DNA of 64,000 bases from Streptomyces griseus (GTDB lineage: Bacteria; Actinomycetota; Actinomycetes; Streptomycetales; Streptomycetaceae): the NCBI RefSeq assembly GCF_001715295.1, contig NZ_MDKB01000002.1, positions 2,221 to 66,220 of the forward strand, read 5' to 3'. A model generated the notes under the pieces. That model did no database searches and was not told where the DNA came from. It worked only from the letters and a program-made list of their open reading frames with translations. Both the position numbers and the translations under genes were made by a program. Positions 57,057 to 64,000 of the stretch are shown here, one piece after another; positions within the stretch are counted from its first letter, which is position 1; every line of letters begins with the position of its first letter.

Positions 57057-58306
57057 GCGTGCGCCTCCGCTGTCGCTTCCGCCGAGAGCTCCCGGGCCCG
57101 GGCCCGGGCCCAGGTCTCCGCTTCGAGGACGTCCGCGACCGTCAGTGAAGTTCCCGTGGCGGGGGTGCCGTGTTCGGTCACCACCGTGGTGACCGTATCC
57201 ATGATGCCGTTGAACGGCAGCCGTCCCGCCAGGAACGCCTCCACGCACTCCTCGTTGGCGGCGTTGAACACCGCGGGGGCGGTACCGCCCAGCGCGCCCA
57301 CGTGCCGCGCGAGCCCGACGGAGGGGAACGCCTCGGTGTCCAGCGGGAAGAACTCCCAGCTGGAGGCCGTCGTCCAGTCGAACGCGGGGGCCGCGTCCGG
57401 AACCCTCTCGGGCCAGCCCAGACCGATGGCGATGGGGCCCCGCATGTCGGGCGGGGTCGCCTGGGCGAGGGTGGAGCCGTCGGTGAACTCCACCATCGAG
57501 TGGACGTACGACTGGGGGTGGACCACGACCTCGATGCGGTCGAACGGGATGTCGTAGAGGAGGTGCGCCTCGATGACCTCCAGGCCCTTGTTGACGAGCG
57601 TCGCCGAGTTGACCGTGATGACGGGGCCCATCGCCCACGTCGGGTGCGCCAGGGCCTGCTCGCGGGTCACGTCGGCCAGCTCGCTCCGGGTGCGTCCGCG
57701 GAACGGCCCGCCGGAGGCGGTCACGACGAGCTTGCGGACGTCGGCGCGGGTGCCCGCGGCCAGCGCCTGGAAGAGCGCGGCGTGTTCGGAGTCGACCGGG
57801 ATGATCTGCCCCGGGGCGGCCAGGGCCTTCACCAGCGGGCCGCCGACGATCAGCGACTCCTTGTTGGCGAGGGCGAGGGTGCGGCCCGCCCTCAGCGCGG
57901 CGAGTGTCGGGGCGAGACCGATCGAGCCGGTGATGCCGTTCAGCACGGTGTGGCAGTCGCTCGCGGCGAGCTCCGCGGCGGCGTCGGGGCCGGCGAGGAC
58001 GGTGGGGAGCGGCTCCCCCGCTCCGTAACGCTCGCGCAGGGCCTCGCGCAGGGCGGGTGCCTTGTCCGGGTCGGCGACCGCCACGGTCCGCACCCGCAGC
58101 CGCCGCGCCTGGTCGGCGAGGAGGCCGACCCGGCCTCCCGCGGCGGAGAGAGCGGTGACGCGGAAGCGGTCGGGGTTGCGGAGCACCAGGTCGATGGCCT
58201 GGGTGCCGATGGACCCGGTGGAGCCGAGGATCACCAGATCCCGGCGGCCTTGCGCGGCGTCGAAGACGAGATGCGGGTCGGCGAGGGGTGCGGGGCTGTC
58301 GCTCAT
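57053..58306 (-). CDS. dxr: 1-deoxy-D-xylulose 5-phosphate reductoisomerase
   Basis: A 417-residue Dxr, the NADPH- and metal-dependent second enzyme of the MEP pathway. The N-terminal Rossmann motif is [14 protein letters not shown]. The catalytic region has [12 protein letters not shown] and [11 protein letters not shown] with the metal-ligand Asp/Glu, then [10 protein letters not shown] and the [12 protein letters not shown] segment. ATG 58306 has GGGGCGC just upstream; an in-frame ATG three codons earlier is possible. A short upstream frame ends on this ATG (ATGA). Confidence 0.95.
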   Translation of the reverse strand: MSDSPAPLADPHLVFDAAQGRRDLVILGSTGSIGTQAIDLVLRNPDRFRVTALSAAGGRVGLLADQARRLRVRTVAVADPDKAPALREALRERYGAGEPLPTVLAGPDAAAELAASDCHTVLNGITGSIGLAPTLAALRAGRTLALANKESLIVGGPLVKALAAPGQIIPVDSEHAALFQALAAGTRADVRKLVVTASGGPFRGRTRSELADVTREQALAHPTWAMGPVITVNSATLVNKGLEVIEAHLLYDIPFDRIEVVVHPQSYVHSMVEFTDGSTLAQATPPDMRGPIAIGLGWPERVPDAAPAFDWTTASSWEFFPLDTEAFPSVGLARHVGALGGTAPAVFNAANEECVEAFLAGRLPFNGIMDTVTTVVTEHGTPATGTSLTVADVLEAETWARARARELSAEATAEAHA

Positions 58307-58497
58307 GCGCCCCATTGTCGCCGCCCCGGCTGTGCGCGAGGACACGGCGTCCCGGACAGCGCGTACGTCAGGCCCGGCCGGCACGGAATTTCCTCCACCG
58401 GGCGGGCCGTGACCTCCCGCGCGATGCCGCCGATGTCCTCGGTGTCCGGGATCTTCCCCCGAGGTGGGCGTGGAGGGCGGCTCCGGCTCCGCTCCAC
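58303..58497 (-). CDS. Possible small ORF coupled to dxr
   Basis: A 64-residue frame whose TGA overlaps the dxr ATG (ATGA). Its C-terminal half ([20 protein letters not shown], then an [15 protein letters not shown] stretch) has G/C-rich third positions like real genes, but its N-terminal half is Arg/Pro-rich, and the GTG start has no ribosome binding site. It may be a decayed gene or the tail of a frame-shifted one. The rest of the gap up to 58676 shows no gene. Confidence 0.3.
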   Translation of the reverse strand: MERSRSRPPRPPRGKIPDTEDIGGIAREVTARPVEEIPCRPGLTYALSGTPCPRAQPGRRQWGA

Positions 58498-58676
58498 GCC
58501 GGGGAGGTGACGCGGTACGCCGCCTCGCCGGCCTCGTCCGTGGAGGCGGGGCGCGGCGGACTCCCCCTCCGGGTACTCCGCCCGTGCGACGGACCGTGCG
58601 GCGGCCGGTTCCCGGCCGGGCCCCTGCCGGCCGTCGGCGGGGGACCGCAGCCCGCACCGCCCGGGAGCGCGGGCCC
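58498..58676. other. Remaining non-coding part of the aroA-dxr gap
   Basis: This is part of a 370-base gap between two leftward genes. The minus-strand frame reading [19 protein letters not shown] upstream of the small ORF looks partly coding-like but has no start, so a frame-shifted remnant is possible. No clear promoter or terminator was found. Confidence 0.35.
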
Positions 58677-59918
58677 CTACTGCCCGGCGCTCCCGGCCGC
58701 GAACCGCCCGAACTCCCCGTGGAAGTCCGGGAACGTCTTGCGTACGCAGCCGGGGTCGTCGTAGCTCATCCCGGGCGTGCGCAGCCCCGCGACCGCGAAC
58801 GACATGACGATGCGGTGGTCGCCGTGCGTGGCGATCTCGGTGGGGCGCGGGGTACCGGGGTGGATCTCGATCCAGTCGTGGCCGGTGTGCACGGTGATGC
58901 CCATGTTCCGCAGGTTCTCGGCACAGGCCTCCAGGCGGTCGCACTCCTTCACCCGGGTGTTGGCGACGTCCTCGATGCGCACCGGGGAGGAGGCGAACGG
59001 CGCGATCGCGGCGAGGGTGGGCATCGTGTCGGAGATGTCGCGCATGTTGACGGTGAGTCCCGAGAGCCTGCCGGTGGACCGCACGGTGGTGGCCGCCGCC
59101 GTGGTGCGGACCTCGGCCCCCATGCGTCCCAGCACCTCGGTGAAGCGCAGGTCGCCCTGGAGCGCGCCGGTACCGAGGCCGGGGACGGTGACCTCACGGC
59201 CGGTGAGGGCCGCGGCCGCGAAGAAGTACGAGGCGGTGGAGGCGTCGGGCTCGACGGCGTACGTGGTGGCGCGGTAGCCGGTGGGCGCGACGGTGAAGGT
59301 GTTCCCCTCCCGGACGACCTCGGCCCCGAAGCAGCGCATCATGGCGAGGGTGATCTCGATGTACGGCGCCGAGACCAGCTCGGTGACGTCGATCCGGAGC
59401 CCCTCGGCGGTGAGCGGACCGAGCATCAGCAGGGCGGTGAGGTACTGGGACGACTCCCCCGCGTCCAGGGTGAGTTCGCCGCCCTTCACACCGGACGCCT
59501 CGATGCGCAGCGGGTGGTGGCCCTCGGCTCCCTCGTGGCGCAGGTCGACGCCGAGGGTGCGCAGCGCCCCGGTGAGCGGGGCCAGGGGACGGCGGCGCAT
59601 CTGCGCGGAGGCGTCGAAGCGGTAACTGCCGGTGGCCGCGGCGGCGGCGAGCGTCGGCAGGAAACGGGCGGTGGTGGCCCCGTCCCGGCAGTGGACCTCG
59701 GCCTCGGTGGCCGAGGGGCCGGAGGGGCGCCCCTCGATGTGCCAGCGGTCCGGCTCCCGTGTCACTCCGTATCCGAGGCGGGTCAGGCCTTCGGTGAACC
59801 CCTCGGTGTCGTCCGAGTGCAGGGGCCGCAGGAGGGTGGTGGTGCCGTCCGCCGCGGCGGCCAGGAACAGGGCGCGGGCGGTGACGGACTTGGAGCCGGG
59901 GATGTGGATGACGGTCAC
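58677..59918 (-). CDS. aroA: EPSP synthase paralogue (AroA type)
   Basis: A 413-residue 3-phosphoshikimate 1-carboxyvinyltransferase-family enzyme. Substrate-binding residues are present: GSKS (Lys10) with TAR (Arg15), SSQYLTALL, RDISDTMPTLA, RVKECDR and DDPGCVRKTFPDF. The phosphoenolpyruvate loop reads DGATTARF, placing Ala where sensitive enzymes have Gly (E. coli Gly96). The GTG start is preferred (GGATGGA upstream; protein MTVIHIPGSKS). No other shikimate genes are nearby, so it may be a second copy beside a main aroA elsewhere; this is inference. Confidence 0.85.
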   Translation of the reverse strand: MTVIHIPGSKSVTARALFLAAAADGTTTLLRPLHSDDTEGFTEGLTRLGYGVTREPDRWHIEGRPSGPSATEAEVHCRDGATTARFLPTLAAAAATGSYRFDASAQMRRRPLAPLTGALRTLGVDLRHEGAEGHHPLRIEASGVKGGELTLDAGESSQYLTALLMLGPLTAEGLRIDVTELVSAPYIEITLAMMRCFGAEVVREGNTFTVAPTGYRATTYAVEPDASTASYFFAAAALTGREVTVPGLGTGALQGDLRFTEVLGRMGAEVRTTAAATTVRSTGRLSGLTVNMRDISDTMPTLAAIAPFASSPVRIEDVANTRVKECDRLEACAENLRNMGITVHTGHDWIEIHPGTPRPTEIATHGDHRIVMSFAVAGLRTPGMSYDDPGCVRKTFPDFHGEFGRFAAGSAGQ

Positions 59919-59996
59919 GGGCGTCCATCCTGCCGTGCCGCGGGCACGTCTGCGGGGCACGTCCAGGCAGTGGACGCGCCCCGCGGCGGCGGCGGT

Positions 59997-61946
59997 TCAG
60001 CGGATGGGGCGGTGGACGTTCTCCCCGGTGGCCGGTCCGGGGGTGGCGTCGGCGATCCAGGGGCCCTCGCCACTGGGGTCGAGGACGCCCTCCTCGAGCC
60101 AGGTGTAGGTGCCCGACAGGACTCCGTCGACCACACGCCGGTCGATGTCGTCGGTGTTGGACCACAGCCGGTGGAAGAGTTCCTCGACGCGGATGCGGGA
60201 CTGCCGGCAGAAGACGTCGGCGAGCTGGTAGGCCTCGCGGCCGTGGTCGTCACCCGCGCGCAGGTGTTCGGCGCGGACGCAGGCCGCGCTCATGGCGAAG
60301 AGTTCGGCGCCGATGTCGACGATCCGGCCGAGGAAGCCCTGCTTGGTCTCCATGCGGCCCTGCCAGCGGGACATGGCGTAGAAGGTCGAGCGGGCCAGCT
60401 TGCGGGCCGAGCGTTCGACGTAGCGCAGATGGGTGGAGAGGTCGGGGTGCCCGGGGACGCGGAACTCGCCGTAGGAGCTGGGGATCCGTCCCGGTCCGCT
60501 GACCAGCTTCGGGAGCCACCGTGCGTAGAACCCGGCGGCGTTGGCGCCCGCCTTCGCCTTGTCGGAGAGCGGCTTGTCCGGGTCGATGATGTCCCCGGCG
60601 ACCTTGAGGTGGGCGTCGACGGCCTCGCGGGCGATCAGCAGGTGCATGATCTCCGTGGAGCCCTCGAAGATCCGGTTGATCCTCATGTCGCGGAGCATCT
60701 GCTCGGCGGGGACGGCGCGTTCGCCGCGGGCGGCGAGCGAGGCGGCCGTCTCGAAGCCGCGTCCGCCGCGGATCTGGACCAGTTCGTCGGAGATCAGCCA
60801 GCCCATCTCGGAGCCGTACAGCTTGGCGAGGGCCGCCTCGATGCGGATGTCGTTGCGGTTCTCGTCGGCCATCTGCGAGGAGAGGTCGACGACCGCCTCC
60901 AGGGCGAAGGTGGTGGCGGCGATGAAGGAGATCTTCGCGCCGACCGCCTCGTGCCGGGCGACCGCCCTGCCCCACTGCTCGCGCGCCGCCGACCACTCGC
61001 GGGCGATCTTCAGTGACCACTTGCCGACGCCCACGCACATGGCGGGCAGGGAGAGGCGGCCGGTGTTGAGCGTGGTGAGGGCGATCTTGAGACCGGCGCC
61101 CTCGGGACCGATCCGGTTGGCGGCGGGCACCCGGACCCCGTGGAAGCGGGTCACGCCGTTCTCGATGCCGCGCAGGCCCATGAAGGCGTTGCGGTGCTCC
61201 ACCGTGATGCCCGGCGAGTCCGCCTCGACGACGAAGGCCGTGATGCCGCCCTTGTGGCCCTCGGACTCCGGAACGCGGGCCATGACGACGAGCAGGTCGG
61301 CGACGACGCCGTTGGTGGTCCAGAGCTTCACGCCGTCCAGGACGTAGTCTCCCCCGCTGTCGGGCACGGCCGTGGTCGCCAGCCTGGCCGGGTCGGAGCC
61401 CACATCGGGTTCGGTGAGGAGGAAGGCCGAGATGTCGGTGCGGGCCAGGCGGGGCAGGAAGGCGTCCTTCTGCTCCTGGGTGCCGAACATCTTCAGCGGC
61501 TGGGGGACGCCGATGGACTGGTGGGCGGAGAGCAGCGCGCCGATCGAGGGGCTGGCGGAACCGGCCAGCGCCAGGGCCTTGTTGTAGTAGACCTGGGTCA
61601 GCCCCAGGCCCCCGTACCGGGTGTCGATCTTCATGCCGAGCGCGCCGAGCTCCTTGAGGCCGTTCACCACCTCGTCGGGGATCCTGGCCTCACGCTCGAT
61701 GAGGGCGCCGTCGACCCGGGTCTCGCAGAAGTCGCGCAGCCGGGCGAGGAAGGCCTCGCCGCGCCGTACGTCGTCGGCGGCGGGCGCCGGGTGGGGGTGG
61801 ATCAGGTCGAGCCGGAAGCGGCCGAGGAAGAGCTCCTTGGCGAAACTCGGCTTGCGCCAGTCCTGTTCGCGGGCGGCCTCGGCCACCTGCCGCGCTTCGC
61901 GCTCGGTGACCCTGGGGGCCTGGGGGGTGTCGGAAGGGGCGGACAT
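59997..61946 (-). CDS. Acyl-CoA dehydrogenase, large (FadE-like)
   Basis: A 649-residue flavoprotein of the long VLCAD-like class for fatty acid beta-oxidation. The acyl-CoA dehydrogenase core spans about 50-460: LTEPDVGSDPARLATTA (core LTEPDVGSD), KLWTTNGVVADLLVV and the catalytic-Glu segment RIFEGSTEIM. An extra C-terminal helical domain extends to the end. ATG 61946 has GAGG 8 bases upstream; GTG 61955 would add three residues. It lies downstream of the aldehyde dehydrogenase and its terminator. Confidence 0.9.
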   Translation of the reverse strand: MSAPSDTPQAPRVTEREARQVAEAAREQDWRKPSFAKELFLGRFRLDLIHPHPAPAADDVRRGEAFLARLRDFCETRVDGALIEREARIPDEVVNGLKELGALGMKIDTRYGGLGLTQVYYNKALALAGSASPSIGALLSAHQSIGVPQPLKMFGTQEQKDAFLPRLARTDISAFLLTEPDVGSDPARLATTAVPDSGGDYVLDGVKLWTTNGVVADLLVVMARVPESEGHKGGITAFVVEADSPGITVEHRNAFMGLRGIENGVTRFHGVRVPAANRIGPEGAGLKIALTTLNTGRLSLPAMCVGVGKWSLKIAREWSAAREQWGRAVARHEAVGAKISFIAATTFALEAVVDLSSQMADENRNDIRIEAALAKLYGSEMGWLISDELVQIRGGRGFETAASLAARGERAVPAEQMLRDMRINRIFEGSTEIMHLLIAREAVDAHLKVAGDIIDPDKPLSDKAKAGANAAGFYARWLPKLVSGPGRIPSSYGEFRVPGHPDLSTHLRYVERSARKLARSTFYAMSRWQGRMETKQGFLGRIVDIGAELFAMSAACVRAEHLRAGDDHGREAYQLADVFCRQSRIRVEELFHRLWSNTDDIDRRVVDGVLSGTYTWLEEGVLDPSGEGPWIADATPGPATGENVHRPIR

Positions 61947-62078
61947 GAGGCTCACCTCGCCGCGAGTCGGGGTAGGGGTCGGGCCGTACGCGTGCCGATC
62001 GGTACCACCTGTCCGTATCTACCCGATCCACGCCACCCCCACCACCCTGCGAGGGGCCCCACGGGGGGTACGGGAAGC

Positions 62079-62109
62079 GGCCGGAGCCCCCGCACAGCGG
62101 GCTCCGGCC
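62079..62109 (-). terminator. Terminator after the aldehyde dehydrogenase gene
   Basis: ggccggagccc and gggctccggcc form an 11-bp perfect stem with a nine-base loop, 21 bases beyond the stop codon of the leftward aldehyde dehydrogenase gene. Confidence 0.75.
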
Positions 62110-62129
62110 GGTCCGTTCGCGGGGCGTGG

Positions 62130-63575
62130 CTACAGGGCCAGGCCGGTGAGGACGAGCACGCGCTCGTAGGTGTAGTCCTCCATCGCGTAGCGGACGCCCT
62201 CCCGGCCCACGCCGGACTGCTTGGCGCCGCCGTAGGGCATCTGGTCGGCGCGGTAGGAGGGGACGTCGCCGATGACCACGCCGCCGACCTCCAGGGCGCG
62301 ATGGGCTCGGAACGCGGTCTGCAGGTCGTGGGTGAAGACACCGGCCTGGAGGCCGTACGGGGAGTCGTTGACGGCGGCGAACGCCTCGGCCTCGCCGTCG
62401 GTCCTCTGTACGTACATGACCGGCCCGAAGACCTCCTCGCGGGCGATCTTCGCGGTGCCGGGGAGGCCCGCGAGGACCGTCGGGGCGTAGGTGGCGCCGT
62501 CGCGCCGGCCGCCGGTGAGCAGCTCGGCGCCGCCCGCCACGGCCTCGTCGACCCAGGACTCGACGCGGCGTGCGGCGTCCTCGCTGACCAGCGGGCCGAC
62601 ATCGGTGGCCGCGTCGGAGGGGTCGCCCGTCACCAGGGCCTCGACCGCGGCGACGATCTTCGGGACGAGCCGGTCGTACACGGAGGCGTCGGCGATGACG
62701 CGCTGTACCGAGATGCAGGACTGGCCGCCCTGGTAGTTGGAGAAGGTCGCGATGCGGGACGCGGCCCAGTCCAGGTCCTGCTCGGAGGAGTAGTCGCCGA
62801 GGACGACGGCCGCCCCGTTGCCGCCGAGTTCCAGGGTGCAGTGCTTGCGCGGGACCGACTCCATGATCGAGTAGCCGACGGGTCCGGAACCGGTGAAGGA
62901 GATGACCGGCAGCCGCTCGTCCCGGACGAGGGCGGGCATCTTGTCGTTGGGCACGGTCAGGACGGACCAGGAGCCGGCCGGGAGGTCGGTCTCGGCCAGG
63001 AGTTCGCCGAGGACCAGGGCCGAGAGCGGGGTGGCCGGTGCGGGCTTGAGGATGATCGGCGCGCCGACGGCGATGGCCGGGGCGACCTTGTGGGCGCTCA
63101 GGTTGAGCGGGAAGTTGAAGGGCGCGATACCGAGGACGGGGCCGCGCGGGAAGCGCCGGGTCAGCCCGAGCCGGCCGGTGCCGCCGGGGTCCGTGTCCAG
63201 GCGCTGGGCGTCACCGCCGTTGAAGCGGCGGGCCTCCTCGGCGGCGAAGCGGAAGACGGAGACCGCCCGGCCGACCTCGCCGCGCGCCCACCTGATGGGC
63301 TTGCCGTTCTCGGCGGAGATCAGCTGGGCGATCTCCTCGGTGCGCTCCGAGAGCCGTCGCACGACGTGGTCGAGGGCGGCGGCGCGGACGTGCGCCGGCG
63401 TCGCGGCGAACTCCTCACGGACCGCGTACGCGGCGGCGACGGCCTCCTCGACCTGGGCGTCGGTCGGCACGGAGACGGTGCCGACGAGGCGGCCGTCCCA
63501 GGAGTTGGTGACGTCGAAGCTGTCCTCGCCGGTGGCCTGGCGGCCGGCGAGCCAGAAGGCGTGGGTGGAAGTCAT
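62130..63575 (-). CDS. Aldehyde dehydrogenase
   Basis: A 481-residue NAD(P)-dependent aldehyde dehydrogenase. Seen in the sequence: the cofactor/active-site APFNFPLNLSAHKVAPA segment, the TFTG-type loop SFTGSGPVG, the general-base Glu in LELGGN and the nucleophilic Cys near 287 in GGQSCISVQ. It is related to the semialdehyde/glyceraldehyde-3-phosphate-type branch, but the substrate cannot be read from sequence. It starts at ATG with GGAACCGCC upstream, 162 bases downstream of a PucR-family regulator on the same strand that may control it. Confidence 0.9.
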   Translation of the reverse strand: MTSTHAFWLAGRQATGEDSFDVTNSWDGRLVGTVSVPTDAQVEEAVAAAYAVREEFAATPAHVRAAALDHVVRRLSERTEEIAQLISAENGKPIRWARGEVGRAVSVFRFAAEEARRFNGGDAQRLDTDPGGTGRLGLTRRFPRGPVLGIAPFNFPLNLSAHKVAPAIAVGAPIILKPAPATPLSALVLGELLAETDLPAGSWSVLTVPNDKMPALVRDERLPVISFTGSGPVGYSIMESVPRKHCTLELGGNGAAVVLGDYSSEQDLDWAASRIATFSNYQGGQSCISVQRVIADASVYDRLVPKIVAAVEALVTGDPSDAATDVGPLVSEDAARRVESWVDEAVAGGAELLTGGRRDGATYAPTVLAGLPGTAKIAREEVFGPVMYVQRTDGEAEAFAAVNDSPYGLQAGVFTHDLQTAFRAHRALEVGGVVIGDVPSYRADQMPYGGAKQSGVGREGVRYAMEDYTYERVLVLTGLAL

Positions 63576-63737
63576 GGCGGTTCCGGCCCTTCGGGTGTGA
63601 AAAAGGATCGCGGGCACCCGGCAGGTGCTCCGGGCCCCACGGTAGAGGGGCAGGGCCCGGATGACGTTTGTCCGGTGTGGAGCGGAGCCGGGGCCCCGTG
63701 CGCCGCTTTGGCGGGGCGGAGAGCGCTGCCGCCCCTC

Positions 63738-64000
63738 TCAGCCGCCCTCGGGGCCCGCGGAGGAGGCGGCCGTCGTCTTCAGCGCCAGCCAGAGCTCCAT
63801 GCGGACGTCCGGATCGTCCAGGGAACGGCCCAGGATCTCCTCCACGCGCCGCATCCGGTACCGCAGCGTGTGGCGGTGGACGCCCAGGTCGGCGGCGGCG
63901 GCGTCCCACTGGCCGTGGCGGGAGAGCCAGGCGCGCAGGGAGGCGACCAGGTCGCCCCTGCCCTTGGCGTCGTGCTCGCTCAGCGGGCGCAGGATGCCGT
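63738..64000 (-). CDS. PucR-family regulator, C-terminal end (partial)
   Basis: The reverse-strand frame from the window edge to TGA at 63738 encodes a PucR C-terminal helix-turn-helix: DLVASLRAWLSRHGQWDAAA followed by LGVHRHTLRYRMRRVEEILG (core HRHTLRYRM), ending in a short Gly-rich tail. The start and N-terminal sensory region lie outside the window. Such regulators often control purine or amine catabolism or the neighbouring dehydrogenase. Regulation of the gene at 62130 is an inference from position. Confidence 0.82.
   Translation of the reverse strand, partial: GILRPLSEHDAKGRGDLVASLRAWLSRHGQWDAAAADLGVHRHTLRYRMRRVEEILGRSLDDPDVRMELWLALKTTAASSAGPEGG

Noticed and set aside
58464..61016. Open frame of 850 codons on the plus strand
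   Set aside because: It is antisense to the EPSP synthase and acyl-CoA dehydrogenase genes and lacks any recognisable domain.

Overview
This window is high-GC actinobacterial DNA, almost certainly from a Streptomyces chromosome. The evidence is strong G/C at third codon positions, long spurious antisense ORFs, many GTG/TTG starts, a BldB-like DUF397 protein, an ESX/type VII secretion locus, and a core gene order shared with Streptomyces and (from memory of family knowledge, not a search) with Mycobacterium: thyX-dapA-rnj, rpsO-pnp-M16-dapB, ribF, truB-rbfA-DUF503-infB-ylxR-nusA-rimP, lipoprotein-DUF4439, proS, and dxr-rip1/rseP-ispG-GNAT. No rRNA, tRNA, CRISPR array, insertion sequence or prophage was seen.

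Layout. 1-370: non-coding, with three degenerate ~90-bp tandem repeats and a strong terminator. 371-4000: thyX, dapA and ribonuclease J, all leftward. 4.1-5.0 kb: two small rightward membrane-protein genes. 5.0-10.5 kb: leftward rpsO, pnp, M16 peptidase, dapB and a small membrane protein, ending in a terminator that overlaps the last codons. 10.6-27.7 kb: the type VII secretion locus (eccD, eccC, a fused lipoprotein ORF, bldB, two WXG100 proteins, mycosin, eccB, eccE, an accessory protein, and a Pro/Gln-rich MinD/ParA-like EspI-type ATPase). 27.8-33.8 kb: a five-gene dipeptide/oligopeptide ABC importer operon with four-base overlaps. 34-41.5 kb: a more variable stretch with an orphan XdhC-family protein, a one-pass membrane protein, ribF and a very large protein with a degenerate trypsin-like domain joined to an NTPase and a helical-repeat region. 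41.6-48.7 kb: the translation/RNA operon rimP-nusA-ylxR-infB, a terminator, then DUF503-rbfA-truB. 48.9-50.9 kb: lipoprotein, DUF4439 ferritin-like protein and a kinase-fold protein that has lost both catalytic Asp residues. 50.9-58.3 kb: proS, two GNAT proteins, ispG, an RseP/Rip1-type protease and dxr. 58.3-64 kb: a stand-alone EPSP synthase paralogue, a large acyl-CoA dehydrogenase, an aldehyde dehydrogenase and the C-terminal end of a PucR-family regulator cut by the window edge.

How they work together. Most genes are housekeeping: lysine/diaminopimelate (dapA, dapB), thymidylate (thyX), RNA decay (rnj, pnp), ribosome assembly and translation (rpsO, infB, rbfA, truB, rimP, nusA, proS), flavin cofactors (ribF) and MEP isoprenoid synthesis (dxr, ispG). 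The ESX locus sits between rpsO and ribF and contains all core Ecc components (B, C, D, E), a mycosin and a WXG100 pair; bldB lies convergent to the WXG100 genes. Points most worth a second look are the dead-looking trypsin/NTPase giant, the pseudokinase, the fused lipoprotein ORF, the EPSP synthase paralogue with Ala at the glyphosate-contact Gly position, and the repeats and palindromes in several intergenic regions.
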